Part shown: positions 53,155 to 63,500 of the stretch, piece after piece
How the letters are laid out: each line of letters opens with the position of its first letter
Numbering within the stretch: position 1 is the first letter of the stretch
DNA from: Agapetus fuscipes
Taxonomy: Eukaryota > Arthropoda > Insecta > Trichoptera > Glossosomatidae
Reading direction: 5' to 3'
Length of the DNA stretch: 64,000 nt
NCBI GenBank assembly: GCA_951799405.1
Contig: OX637334.1
Coordinates: forward strand, 12,214,001-12,278,000
Notes under the pieces: model-generated
What the model saw: the letters and a program-made list of their open reading frames with translations, nothing else
Told to the model about the DNA's origin: nothing
Databases searched by the model: none
Translations under genes and position numbers: made by a program

Positions 53155-56100
53155 TTGTGCAGAGGAATTAAACGAAGACCGAGAGGCAGACGAGGCGGCC
53201 GCAATGACCGCAGAAACCCGGGGACAGCTGCAGACAAGGAGGGGCCCGTGGAAGCTGACAATGTCCACCGCCCGGAATCGAAGGAAGTGTCAAATGGCCT
53301 CTGCGGAGGTGTCGAAGCTGACAATTCTGTCAGGAATGGAAGTGTGTGTAAAAGGAAGTATGTGAAACAAGAAGAATGGAAGTTTGCGACATGGAATGTT
53401 AGAGAATGGAATGACTGTAAAGAGAATGAAATTTCTGATATTATGGAAAAGAGAGGAATACAAGTGATGTGCGTGACTGAAATAAAAATGATCGGGGATG
53501 GAGAAAAGGTATTGAAGAATGAGGAGTATTTTATTTGGAGTGGAATTAAGGATGGATATAAGAGACAAGGCGTGGGAGTAATTTTGAGCGAACGGGCTAA
53601 AATATGTGTAAGTAATTATGAAAGAATATGTCCTAGGATTCTGTTGGTAAGAATGAGATTAGGACGTATGAAAATCCTACTGGTAGCTTGTTATGCTCCA
53701 GTAGAATCTGATAGCAGAGAAGAAAGAGATGAATTTTGGGAGAGTGTAAATAATGTACTAAGAATGAAAGAAGAGAATGAACGAATTATTCTATTAGGAG
53801 ATATGAACGGATGGATTGGTATGAAACGAGATGATTGCGGAAAGGTTGTGGGACCGAGTGGTAGAGGAATGATCAATAATAATGGACGAAAGCTTGTCAA
53901 CACATGTATAGAACACAGACTTTTTGCAACAAACACCTGGTTTAAACACCAAGACTTGCATCTCTATACATGGCAAAATAGGGCAGGCAATCGAACAATT
54001 ATTGATTATATATGCGTGGATGAAAGAATGAGAGGATGTGTGAGAGATGCAAGAGTGTACCGTGGAGCTGAACTCAGCACAGACCACTATTTGCTATGCG
54101 CGAGAATAATGGTAGGGGATTGTAAAAAAGGAAAGAAAAAAATATTGTTAAGAATGAAAAGAATAAAAGTGGATAATTTGAAAGATGACAAGGTGCAAGA
54201 TGAATATCAAAGTGAGATTGCCAAAAGATTAAATATGGATGAACTACAAAAAATGAAAGATGAAGGATGTGTGGAAAAAGTGTGGCAAATGATGAAGAAA
54301 GAACTGACCGAATCTGCTAGAATGACATGCGGAGAAACAAATGTTGGTAAGAAAAAAGGTGATGCCTGGTGGAACGATGGAGTGAAAGAAGCAGTAGAGC
54401 AAAAGAAGGAAGCGTATAAGAAATGGTTGAAAGATAAAGGTAATTTGAATTTGGAAATGATGTATATAAGGGCAAAAATGAATACTAAAAAGCTTGTGTA
54501 TGAAAGTAAGATGGAATTAGAGAAGAAAAATAATGAAAGGGCACAGCAGGACTTCCACACCAACAAAAAAATGTTCTGGAGTTGGGTTCGGAATAATAAC
54601 GAAAGTGTGGGAGCAACAACTCCGGGCATAAAGAATGCGCAGGGAGTCTTGCTGTGGGATGAAGACGATGTATGTAACAGATGGAAAGAATACTTTGAAG
54701 AAATATTAGGACAGGGCGAAAGAAATTTATATGAATGTGACCCTACGAATGAAAGTAATGAGGATATTTTGAAAGAGGAAATAAAAGCAAGCATAAAAGA
54801 GCTGAAGAATGGAAAGGCTGCAAGTATGGATGGATTGAATGCCGAGATGTTAAAGGCAGGAGGAGAATGTGTGGTAGAGTGGATGTTTGAATTATGCAAG
54901 ATGTGTATGAAAGACAGGGTAGTACCGATGGACTGGAGAAAGGTGGTCATTGTCCCTATTTACAAGGGTAAAGGGGACAAGAAAGACTGCCGTAACTTTA
55001 GGCCCATTAGTCTCCTTAGTATACCTGGGAAAGTCTTATGCAAAATTGTCATAAAAAAAGTGAGAATGGCCACCGATCACAGGGTCTCTGATATTCAATC
55101 TGGTTTTATGCCAGGACGAGGTTGTGTGGACCAAATCTTTACTCTCAGACAGATTGTTGAAAAACATCTGGCTGTGGGGAGGGTGGTCTACGCAGCCTTC
55201 GTGGATCTCGAGAGGGCCTTTGACTCGGTGGACAGATGTATGTTGTGGAATGTTCTCAGGAAGTACGGTGTGAATGACAACCTTCTGAATGTGATACGTG
55301 CCATCTATGAAAATAGTTCGGCATGTGTAAGAGTGGATGGGAGATATAGTGACTGGTTTGATGTATATAAGGGAGTGAGGCAAGGCTGCGTGATGAGTCC
55401 ATGGTTGTTTAATATAATCATGGACAGTTGCATAAAAGAAGCTGGAATATCAGAGAGCGGAGTGAAAGTGGGTGAAACAAGAGTTGGAGTACTTCTTTAT
55501 GCTGATGATGCTATAGTTTTAGCTGACTCGGCGGAGGAACTCCAAGCGATGTTAACCAAACTGAATGATGCATTTTGTAAAAATAGCTTGAAAGTGAATG
55601 CGAATAAGACAAAAATATTAGTTTTTGACAGGAATGAAGTATGTGAGGAACTTACAGTTAATTTGAATGGAAAAAAAGTTGAAGTAGTGAATGAGTTTGA
55701 CTATTTAGGAAGCAAGTTTGAGGCGAATGGTAAGATGACGAAGGAATTAGAGAAGCGTGCCAGCAAAGGAAGATGCGTGATAGGAGCGTTTGGTAGAATA
55801 GCGAAGAATAAAAGGATACCAAAGAAAATGAAAATGGCGGTACACAATTGTATATTGTTGCCGACCCTGATGTATGGAAGCGAGTCATGGACGGTGAATG
55901 AAAGAGAAGTAAATAAGGTATGCACCATAGAAATGGCTCATTTAAGAATTATGACAGGAAAAACACTGAAAGATAGAGTGAGAAACGAATGGGTTCTGAA
56001 TGAATGCGGAGTAAAAGAAAGCGTGAAAGTGAAAGTTCAAAGAAGTGTGATGCGATGGTTTGGACATATTGAAAGGATGAATGAAGACCGACTGACAAAA

Positions 56101-56319
56101 AGAGTGTATAAAGGGAATGTAATAGGTAAGCGTGGAAGGGGAAGACCTAGAAAAGAATGGATTGATCAGATAAGTGAGATTGCGAATGAATGGAATTTAC
56201 AGAGTGGAAACAAGAGAAGAGCATGCATGAAAAGAGTGATGAAATTAGATGAGATGAAAGAAGTATGCAGGGACAGAGTCAAGTGGAGGCACTTATGTGG
56301 AGGTACTGGCCACCCCTAG
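53155..56319 (+). CDS. RTE-like LINE ORF (endonuclease-RT), intact
   Basis: 1054 residues from the first Met in frame. An N-terminal ~70-residue basic region (KRRPRGRRGGRNDRR) is followed by the endonuclease: ATWNVREWNDCKE at about 78, CVTEIKM, VACYAPVESD, LLGDMNGWIG at about 214 and STDHYLLCARI. The RT follows, with KAASMDGLNAEML, VPIYKGKGDKKDCRNFRP, AAFVDLERAFDSVDR, GVRQGCVMSPWLFNI and LLYADDAIVLA at about 780. The C-terminus has MRWFGHIERMNEDRLTKR, GKRGRGRPRKEWIDQI and LCGGTGHP, stop. It is the only full-length RTE-like ORF in the window and looks competent. It would supply endonuclease and RT for target-primed insertion of itself and of SINEs or fragments with compatible tails. The start codon is not certain; an upstream ATG in another frame exists at 53120. 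Confidence 0.9.
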   Translation: MCRGIKRRPRGRRGGRNDRRNPGTAADKEGPVEADNVHRPESKEVSNGLCGGVEADNSVRNGSVCKRKYVKQEEWKFATWNVREWNDCKENEISDIMEKRGIQVMCVTEIKMIGDGEKVLKNEEYFIWSGIKDGYKRQGVGVILSERAKICVSNYERICPRILLVRMRLGRMKILLVACYAPVESDSREERDEFWESVNNVLRMKEENERIILLGDMNGWIGMKRDDCGKVVGPSGRGMINNNGRKLVNTCIEHRLFATNTWFKHQDLHLYTWQNRAGNRTIIDYICVDERMRGCVRDARVYRGAELSTDHYLLCARIMVGDCKKGKKKILLRMKRIKVDNLKDDKVQDEYQSEIAKRLNMDELQKMKDEGCVEKVWQMMKKELTESARMTCGETNVGKKKGDAWWNDGVKEAVEQKKEAYKKWLKDKGNLNLEMMYIRAKMNTKKLVYESKMELEKKNNERAQQDFHTNKKMFWSWVRNNNESVGATTPGIKNAQGVLLWDEDDVCNRWKEYFEEILGQGERNLYECDPTNESNEDILKEEIKASIKELKNGKAASMDGLNAEMLKAGGECVVEWMFELCKMCMKDRVVPMDWRKVVIVPIYKGKGDKKDCRNFRPISLLSIPGKVLCKIVIKKVRMATDHRVSDIQSGFMPGRGCVDQIFTLRQIVEKHLAVGRVVYAAFVDLERAFDSVDRCMLWNVLRKYGVNDNLLNVIRAIYENSSACVRVDGRYSDWFDVYKGVRQGCVMSPWLFNIIMDSCIKEAGISESGVKVGETRVGVLLYADDAIVLADSAEELQAMLTKLNDAFCKNSLKVNANKTKILVFDRNEVCEELTVNLNGKKVEVVNEFDYLGSKFEANGKMTKELEKRASKGRCVIGAFGRIAKNKRIPKKMKMAVHNCILLPTLMYGSESWTVNEREVNKVCTIEMAHLRIMTGKTLKDRVRNEWVLNECGVKESVKVKVQRSVMRWFGHIERMNEDRLTKRVYKGNVIGKRGRGRPRKEWIDQISEIANEWNLQSGNKRRACMKRVMKLDEMKEVCRDRVKWRHLCGGTGHP

Positions 56320-56362
56320 AGGAATGGCGGCAGGATACAAGACAAGACAAGACAAGACAGAT
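56320..56362 (+). repeat. RTE 3' UTR and (ACAAG)n tail
   Basis: Only about 20 bp (AGGAATGGCGGCAGGATAC) separate the stop codon from a pentamer tail, AAGACAAGACAAGACAAGACAG. The equivalent tail in the related copies is (TTACAG)n or (TACAG)n. Confidence 0.85.
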
Positions 56363-56974
56363 TGTCCGTTTCCAAAAATGATAAAAGTTATTTGAATTCT
56401 GTCAAAATATACACAAACTTATGAAATATTACGAAATAATGCTATCTGGGTTCAATGAATAACTTGAATTTTATGAATGAAAGTTATTAATCAAACTCAA
56501 AGTTGACCGCATTTTTTTTTCGTGATAATGCATGTTAATTTAACAAAATACAAAAATAAAACAGCTCCGAAAAATCCATACAATTTTGTTAGGCGAAAAG
56601 CTACAGAATAAAAGCGGCTGTTTATTTCGTTTCAACGACATTCGAGCTTGAGATGCAGAGCTGAGAGCACGTCCCATTGTCTAAGAAATTTCCGGCACGC
56701 GAGCTTACGCATACAACACCCGATTTTGACGTGTGTGTGTGAATCCATTGGCTCACGCACCAGGGTCGCAATCTTTAACTTAATGGGTTTTTTTCTTGAT
56801 TTAAAAAAAAATTATCGATAGTTTTGAAGTTGAACCATTCTTTTTTATAAATAGTTTTGTGAATTAAAATTGTCTTCACCAACCAAATTTGTCTGGATAG
56901 ACAATAACGCGGCAAGAAGCTTCACTATATGTGTAGCTTAGTTAAGTTGAGTTGATCATATATTTGTGTTCTTT
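56363..56974. other. hAT interior, no gene recognised; SINE-A 3' scrap
   Basis: No ORF of note. At about 56895-56945 ATAACGCGGCAAGAAGC followed by TATATGTGTAGCTTAGTT matches the 3' end of SINE-A (43552-43600). Confidence 0.5.
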
Positions 56975-57195
56975 AACTTGTAGGTTGGCATGTGGCTGAC
57001 CACCCATGCTGTAAAAAATGTTTTTACTTGCCAATGTCACCGCTATTTCAGAGAAAGTAAAAAAAAAATGTATGTAGGTACACATGCAACATGTGTAACA
57101 TGTGAATGTAGATGTGCCTGCATATTATAGGCGTGCATTAAATATGAATAAGCCTTGAATGTCAATACATCTTTGTAACAGAGATCGAATAAGCT
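56975..57195 (+). repeat. RTE-3'-end-type repeat
   Basis: CTTTAACTTGTAGGTTGGCATG, then CCACCCATGCTGTAAAAAATG and CCAATGTCACCGCTATTTCAG. The middle is shortened. The copy ends TTTGTAACAGAGATCG. Confidence 0.65.
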
Positions 57196-57227
57196 ATATT
57201 GAAAACGACCAAAGTCCGTCGATATTG

Positions 57228-57293
57228 AAAATGAGGCAACTCTGCAGAGGCTCTGGCCACCCCTAGCGGAATGGTGACAGAGTTACAGTTACA
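57228..57293 (+). pseudogene. RTE-like LINE, extreme 3' fragment
   Basis: AGGCAACTCTGCAGAGGCTC encodes the RQLCRGSGHP end, followed by the short 3' UTR and GTTACAGTTACAGT tail, as at 24860-24925. Only the last ~12 codons remain. Confidence 0.85.
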
Positions 57294-57294
57294 G

Positions 57295-57425
57295 TCTGTA
57301 ATAATCTATAATCGAAGTTGCAAAGCTAAATTAACAATCAAAACTCGTATCAAATGCATGCCCACAAACACGTGTTAGTTCGCGCTTACAAATGCTGAAT
57401 GTGAACTTACAAATAAAAACCAAAC
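57295..57425 (-). repeat. RTE-3'-end-type repeat, 3' half
   Basis: TCTATAATCGAAGTTGCAAAG through TGCCCACAAACACGTG and CGCGCTTACAAATGCTGAATG. Confidence 0.7.
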
Positions 57426-57459
57426 TAGAAAATGAACAAATAAATAAAGTGGAAATATA

Positions 57460-57510
57460 TCTACAGAGGTACTGGCCACCCCTAGCGGAATAACGACTGG
57501 ATACAAGTCG
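57460..57510 (+). pseudogene. RTE-like LINE, 3'-terminal scrap of a second type
   Basis: CTACAGAGGTACTGGCCACC matches the 3' end of the RTE at 53155-56319 (GGAGGTACTGGCCACCCCTAG) and is followed by a GGATACAAG tail. Confidence 0.75.
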
Positions 57511-57552
57511 CCACCCGAAAAATATTGAGAACTAATGCTGTAGTCCGGTTGG

Positions 57553-57860
57553 ACCGGTCCGTAGTCCGTAGTGGCAACACTTCGGACTCGTAAATGGAAG
57601 GTTGTGGATTCGGATCCCAGCGGAGCACAAAAATATACCATTTATATTTCGAATGTGCTCTTCGCTGAGTTGAAAAATTCATAAACCTTTACCAAAGATC
57701 GGTCACTGAAAGGTCCATCCAACCTTACAACAACTGGGTCTTGCTTGAGAATTGGCGCTTTCTACAGCGACGACCAAGCTCGCAGAGGGCTCTTGAGGTG
57801 TGATACACACAAAAACAGCGCTCACCAAATAAATCATCCTAATATTATTATTATTATTAG
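57553..57860 (+). repeat. tRNA-derived SINE-B, best copy, (ATT)n tail
   Basis: The head has an A-box-like TAGTCCGTAGTGGC and a B-box-like GTGGATTCGGATCCC. The body runs from CGGAGCACAAAAATATACC to CCAAGCTCGCAGAGGGCTC and ACAGCGCTCACCAAATAAAT, ending in a short ATT repeat (57841-57859). Other copies are at 49607 (+), about 12800 (-), 7070 (-) and 27118 (-). The Pol III-type head and trinucleotide tail identify it as a SINE. Confidence 0.8.
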
Positions 57861-58475
57861 TCATTTAGGGCGTTGCTTAAATTACAATTTTAAAACATTA
57901 AATAATTGGTAAGATTTCTAATAATGTAGAAGATATGAAACTCTTTTTTTTAATTAGTTTTCGGTGAACGAGGAGTAACCCTGTGCAATAGAAATTTATG
58001 AAAGGGACATCGCCATCCCAGATCTGTACACATATAGTATAATTTGAGGCAATGTAACATTATTAGTCAAAATAAATGACACCAAAAATCATTTTTGCGT
58101 GCAAAACTTGTAGTTACCATATCACGTCAAAGTAGGAAGGGACAAACATATTTCTGTCTCACGGCTCTCATCTACCAGACAGAGGGAAAAGTATTGAACA
58201 CAAGATGTTGTGACACACAATGCAAAAACTAATCATTTTTTGCCTTGTGTGTCACGACAGTATGTGCTCAAATCTTTAATCCTTAATTTATACTTTCATT
58301 ATACTGTTTATGTGAGACATGCCTTTTATTTGGATTTCGAGAATGGAGAGCAAACCATAACACTAGGTATATATAGCGCTCAAAACTCACCGGCGTTTGA
58401 GGACGGTAGCCTCTTAAGGTGGCTGTGTTCTGAAGCCAACATTTTTACGTAGCAAATTGCATGTCTCCTCTCTCT
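57861..58475. other. hAT interior, no gene recognised
   Basis: The 80-codon ORF at 58210-58452 has no recognisable domain. GACACACAATGCAAAAAC and TGCCTTGTGTGTCACGACAG form a weak inverted pair around 58215-58262. Confidence 0.4.
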
Positions 58476-58477
58476 CC

Positions 58478-58675
58478 CCCACCCGTCGACAGATTTTTAA
58501 CCCAAAATAATTCGAAATTTTGAGGCGTTACCCGCCAGCGACCGATATTTTTTTGGTAAATTTCGATTTTATTTTTTGAAACGCGTTTCTATCCCCCCGT
58601 CCCCTCGTCCCCCCGTCGACAGATTTTTAACCCAAAAATTTCGAAATTTTGAGACGTTACCCGCCAGCGACCAAA
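58478..58675 (+). repeat. Direct duplication in the right subterminal region of the hAT element
   Basis: CCGTCGACAGATTTTTAACCC through TTACCCGCCAGCGACC occurs twice, about 120 bp apart (from about 58488 and 58611), with few differences. Confidence 0.75.
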
Positions 58676-58895
58676 ACGTATTGAGGAAAAATATCGATAT
58701 ATCGATATTTCGATATTTTTTCCTCGATATATTTCGATAGTGTTTAAAAATATCGATTCGATATATATCGATATACTTTTTCATTTGCCCATCCCTAGGT
58801 CCAACCCATGGAGTACTAGTCAATGGTCCAACCGCTTGACGCGGTTGCCACAGCGGCTGACCGCTATAGCGGCCAACCGCGACATTGTTGCCACC

Positions 58896-60554
58896 TTAAG
58901 GCTGGTTCGGACAAGGCGAGTAATTTAGTCAAGTAACGAGTAATTTAGTGGCTAAACGTGTGCGAACCCCAACAATTTAGTCCAGTAGTTAAGTCAATGG
59001 TTTAGTCAAGCCGATCCATTTCATTCTATTTTTTCGGGCAAGTAGCGGCCCCGCCCACCGTCCGTGGGCGAGTGTTGCCGAGAAGCCACGGAAAAGTCCG
59101 AGTCCGAAGAGCCACGGAAAAGCCCGAGTCCGAGTCGAGTTTATTAGCGGCCGCGCCATTGGCCGCTCACTCTTGGCGGGGAAACGGAAATGCAAGAATG
59201 GCGGCAATTTAAATTGGCTGCAGTTTGAAAAGATAATGCCCGTTTTCAGCAAGAATATTTAAAGATAAAGTGCTGTTTAAAAATATTTAAGTACTTAAGA
59301 ACTTCTTATATTTGCGAGCCCGATGTTCCGCTCCCTAAACTTAGCGACCTGTCAGTGAGGTTATGTCATGTTTAAACTGTAAATAAGTGGATATGCACAC
59401 CGATATCCTTGTTTTTTTAGAAACTCTTGAGAATATAGAAGTTGCTAGGACTTATCTACGTCCAAAAAGTTTTGAGGAAGGTAATTTTTTTTCGATAAGA
59501 ATAGTATGACATCGAATTTTGGTGCGGATATCAGCTGTCAAAAATACAATCATGTAGCTCCTTGCTGACAATAGAGCTGTACAAATATAGTTTTGGTAAA
59601 GATGTTGTGGAAATAACTATTATCGTCCATGAATTTATTACGTATTTAAAAACATCGATCTTTTACATTGATCGATGTTTATAGGTACCTACCATAAATT
59701 TGTCATATCACAGGCCTTATGATATCCTTCAGATGGATTGTTACTTGTTGTTTTGTACAGAAACAATTCAGTGACACACGGGGATAACTAATTAGAGGCA
59801 TTACAATTTTATGCCACTGTAAGCCATCAGCTGGTATCTGTGACAGACGTGAGAGGCGTATGTAGCAGGATTGAACAAGTTTCTCGCGGTCAGCCTCTGA
59901 AAAGTTGAACCATGTTTCTTCTTTAACTTGATAATTGATTGGTGACCGCCGTGTATTTGAAAATGCCGATTTTACATGTCGAATATTGATGTTAATTGTC
60001 AACAACGAAAAACGCAACAGAGAAATGCATCTGAATGCAGCTGCAGACTACGAGCCGTATTATAGTGTGTGCATACAAAATATACTTTGTACACATCATT
60101 GAAAAGATAAAAATTTAATTAAAAAATAATGTTTGCAGCGTAAATGGTAGATATTATTATAAACATCAAATAGTCATGTATTGTTTTTATTAAAAATGTG
60201 TATATTATTTTATAAACCATAAAATACATTTTGAATTTACAAAAGTCGAGTTTCGAAGTTGTTTGCTAAACAGGCTCCTAGCTAGGTGGCCGGGCATAAA
60301 TCAGTTAATATTACCAAACTATAGCCAATTTAAAGGGCTTTATAATAACATGATTTTAATACTCAATTAATATTTTCAAACTGCAGCCAATTCAAATTTT
60401 CCGCCATTATAGAAAGGGCTTTCTGCAGCCAACTTCGCACTTGTGTACTGTACTGGACCGTAATGCGAACGCTTCACGGGCGAGTAGCGCCCCGCCCACT
60501 ACTAAATTACTCGCTACTTGACTAAATCAGTGGCCTCGTGCGAACTAGCCTTTA
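58896..60554. mobile_element. Harbinger-like TIR element, TTA duplication, copy 1
   Basis: The element is 58899-60551. The left end is AGGCTGGTTCGGACAAGG and the right end, reverse-complemented, is AGGCTAGTTCGCACGAGG. Both continue with GAGTAATTTAGT / TTTAGTCAAGTA(A/G)CGAG repeats. Inverted homology reaches about 340 bp inward (CAATTTAAATTGGCTGCAG). TTA flanks both sides (58896-58898 and 60552-60554), as expected for PIF/Harbinger (TWA). A second copy follows immediately. A 104-codon minus-strand ORF at 59703-60017 may be a coding remnant. Confidence 0.75.
59703..60017 (-). pseudogene. Short ORF conserved between the two Harbinger-like copies
   Basis: 104 codons containing EETWFNFSEADREKLVQSCY and IPADGLQWHKIVM. 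The same peptide is encoded by copy 2 (63010-63228), with a frameshift and a foldback insertion. It reads like ordinary protein rather than low complexity, but I cannot assign a family. It may be the remains of a transposon-encoded DNA-binding protein. Confidence 0.4.
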
Positions 60555-60565
60555 GTTTTATGGCT

Positions 60566-63500
60566 TATTTAGTCAAGTACCGAGTAATTTAGTGGCTAAA
60601 CGTGTGCGAACCACAAAAAATTAGTCCAGTAGTTAAGTCAATCAATGGTTTAGTCAAGCCGATCCATTTCACTCTATTTTTTCGGGCAAGTAGCGGCCCC
60701 GCCCACCGTCCGTGGGCGAGTGTTGCCGAGAAGCCACGGAAAAGTCTTAGTCCGAATAGCCACGGAAAAGCCCGAGTCCGAGTCGAGTTTATTAGCGGCC
60801 GCGCCATTGGCCGCTCACTCTTGGCGGGGAAACGGAAATGCAACAATGGCGGCAATTTAAATTGGCTGCAGTTTGAAAAGATAATGCCCGTTTACAGCAA
60901 GAATATTTAAAGATAAAGTGCTGTTTAAAAATATTTAAGTACTTAAGAACTTCTTATATTTGCGAGCCCGATGTTTCGCTCCCTAAACTTAGCGACCTGT
61001 CAGTGAGGTTGTCATGTTTAAACTGTAAATAAGTGGATATGCACACCGATATCCTTGTTTTTTTAGAAACTCTTGAGAATATAGAAGTTGCTAGGACTTA
61101 TCTACGTCCAAAAAGTTTTGAGAAAGGTTATTTTTTTTGATAAGAATAGTATGACATCGATTTTTGGTGCGGAAATCAGCTGTCAAAAATACAATCATGT
61201 ATATACATCATCCTTGCTGGATGAAATTGTAGTAATTTTTAAGTTTTCGGACAATAGAGCTGTACAAATATAGTTTTGGTAAAGATGTTGTGGAAATAAC
61301 TATTATCGTCCATGAATTTATTACGTATTTAAAAACATCGATCTTTTACATTGATCGATGTTTATAGGTACCTACCATAAATTTGTCATATCACAGGCCT
61401 TATGATATCCTTCAGATGGATTGTTACTTATTGTTTTGTACAGAAACAATTCAGTGACACACGGGGATAACTGATTAGATAGTGTGAGAGCCGGCCGCAC
61501 GAAACCTTACCTCATTTCTACCAGGCAGAGACTAGTAAGAGGTGATGCTCCACATTAATTACCTGCTTTTAGCACAAAAATTAATGTTCCAAACCTGGAG
61601 CGTTTTGAATGCGGCCATTTTTTTGTAAATTATAAAAAACGATCTTTTGAAGTTAGTTGTATGAGCCATGGAGATAAAGTAAAAAAATATTATACTACAT
61701 ACATTACTTGTAATAAGAGGATAAACATACTACAAATTTGTATTTCCAACCCTTCTTGTTCAGGAGAAAAAGGGGTAAAATGTTATTTTTTACAATATAT
61801 TTTATAACTCAAAAACAAAATAGAAATTGTGATATTTTTGTACGTAAAATATAGAAACATAAATTTTTATACAATAATGACCTCTTACATATTCTTGCTA
61901 TCTGCTATAGTTTCAGAGAAAATAAAGTTTGAAGTGAAATATTTTCCCAAAAACCGTTACAGCGTTTCCCGTTTTTTGGTCAAAATCCGGTTTGAACGCC
62001 TTAGTGTTTGATTGTAAAAATATATAAAAAATACCATCCCCTAGAAGATTAAATTGCCTGTAAAACTGTATGGATATAAACTATTTTATCGTGAAAGGTT
62101 TGAACAGAATAGCGGTTAATCTTGTGGTAACATATTTTGCGTGATATTATGATGATAATATGAAATCATCATAATATTACGCAGATACTCGTGCTAGATA
62201 GGTAAGTACTTATATACAACCATCAAAATACGTTACAAAAGTTAAACCGCTATAACATACAATCCTTTCACAATAAAAGAGTAAATATTCATACAATTTT
62301 AAAGGAAATTTAATCTTCTAGGTGATGGTATTTTTTATAAATTTTTAAAATAAAATACTAAGGCGTTCAAACCGAATTTTGAACCAAAAACGGGAACTGC
62401 CGTAAAGTTTTTTAGAAAATGCTCTGAAACTACAGCAGATAGCAAGAATATGTAAGAGATTATTATTGTATACAAATTTATGTTCTTATATTTGACGTAC
62501 AAAAATATCATATTTTTTATTTTGTTTTTGAGTTATAAAATATATTGTAAACAATAACATTTTACCCCTTTTTTTCCTGAACAAGAAGGGTTGGAAATAC
62601 AAATTTGTAGTATGTTTATCTTCTTATTACAAGTAATGTATGTAATATCATATTTTTTTACTTTATTTCCATGGCTCATACAACTAACTTCAAAAGATCG
62701 TTTTTTATAATTTACAAAAAAATAGCCGCATTCAAAACGCTCCAGGTTTGGAATATTTTTTTTTATGCAAAAAGCAGGTAATTAATATGGAGCATTAGTT
62801 TTTACTAGTCTCTGCCTGGTAGTCGATGAGGTAGTTTGCACCATTTTTTGGGCCTCTTTGAAGAGGCCGCATCCAAAACGCTCCAGGATAGGAAACGGCA
62901 GATCTGTGAAAAAATCATGTACTCGATGCAAACTACCAGCCTGACCATGTCTCTGCCTGGTAGTCGATGAGGTAAGGTTTCATACGTCTAGCTCTTAGAC
63001 TAAGAGGCATTACAATTTTATGCCACTGTAAGCCATCAGCTGGTATCTGTGACAGACGTGAGAGGCGTAAATGTAGCAGGATTGAACAAGTTTCTCGCGG
63101 TCAGCCTCTGAAAAGTTGAACCATGTTTCTTCTTTAACTTGATAATTGATTGGTGACCGCCGCGTATTTGAAAATGCCGATTTTACATGTCGAATATTGA
63201 TGTTAATTGTCAACAACGAAAAACGCAACAGAGAAATGCATCTGAATGCAGCTGCAGACTACGAGCCGTATTATAGTGTGTGCATACAAAATATACTTTG
63301 TACACATCATTGAAAAGATAAAAATTCAATTAAAAAATAATGTTTGCAGCGTAAATGGTAGATATTATTATAAACATCAAATAGTCATGTGTTGTTTTTA
63401 TTTAAAATGTGTATATTATTTTATAAACCATAAAATACATTTCGAATTTACAAAAATCGAGTTTCGTAGTTGTTTGCTAAACAGGCTCCTAGCTAGGTGG

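Larger units (their letters stand above)
52449..58805. mobile_element. hAT-type transposon, TAGGGATGGGCAAA TIRs, 8-bp duplication GGTCCAAC
   Basis: The element is 52457-58797. The left end is TAGGGATGGGCAAAACATAT and the right end, reverse-complemented, is TAGGGATGGGCAAATGAAAA. GGTCCAAC flanks both sides (52449-52456 and 58798-58805). Subterminal regions are rich in ATCGATAT strings on both sides. TIR sequence and 8-bp duplication are typical of hAT. No transposase coding was recognised in the interior, which holds an intact RTE-like LINE (about 52.9-56.4 kb), RTE end fragments, a SINE-B copy and unassigned DNA. It is therefore non-autonomous or has lost its transposase. Confidence 0.85.

Noticed and set aside
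54207..54950. 247-codon minus-strand ORF opposite the RTE-like ORF, and similar antisense ORFs in the 21-23 kb and 46-48 kb RTEs
   Set aside because: They are shadows of purine-rich RTE codons. Their composition (Ser/Phe/His-rich) is the complement of the real frame and no domain is visible.
58210..58452. 80-codon ORF as a hAT transposase remnant
   Set aside because: No hAT signature residues are visible and the ORF is isolated. Position alone is not enough.
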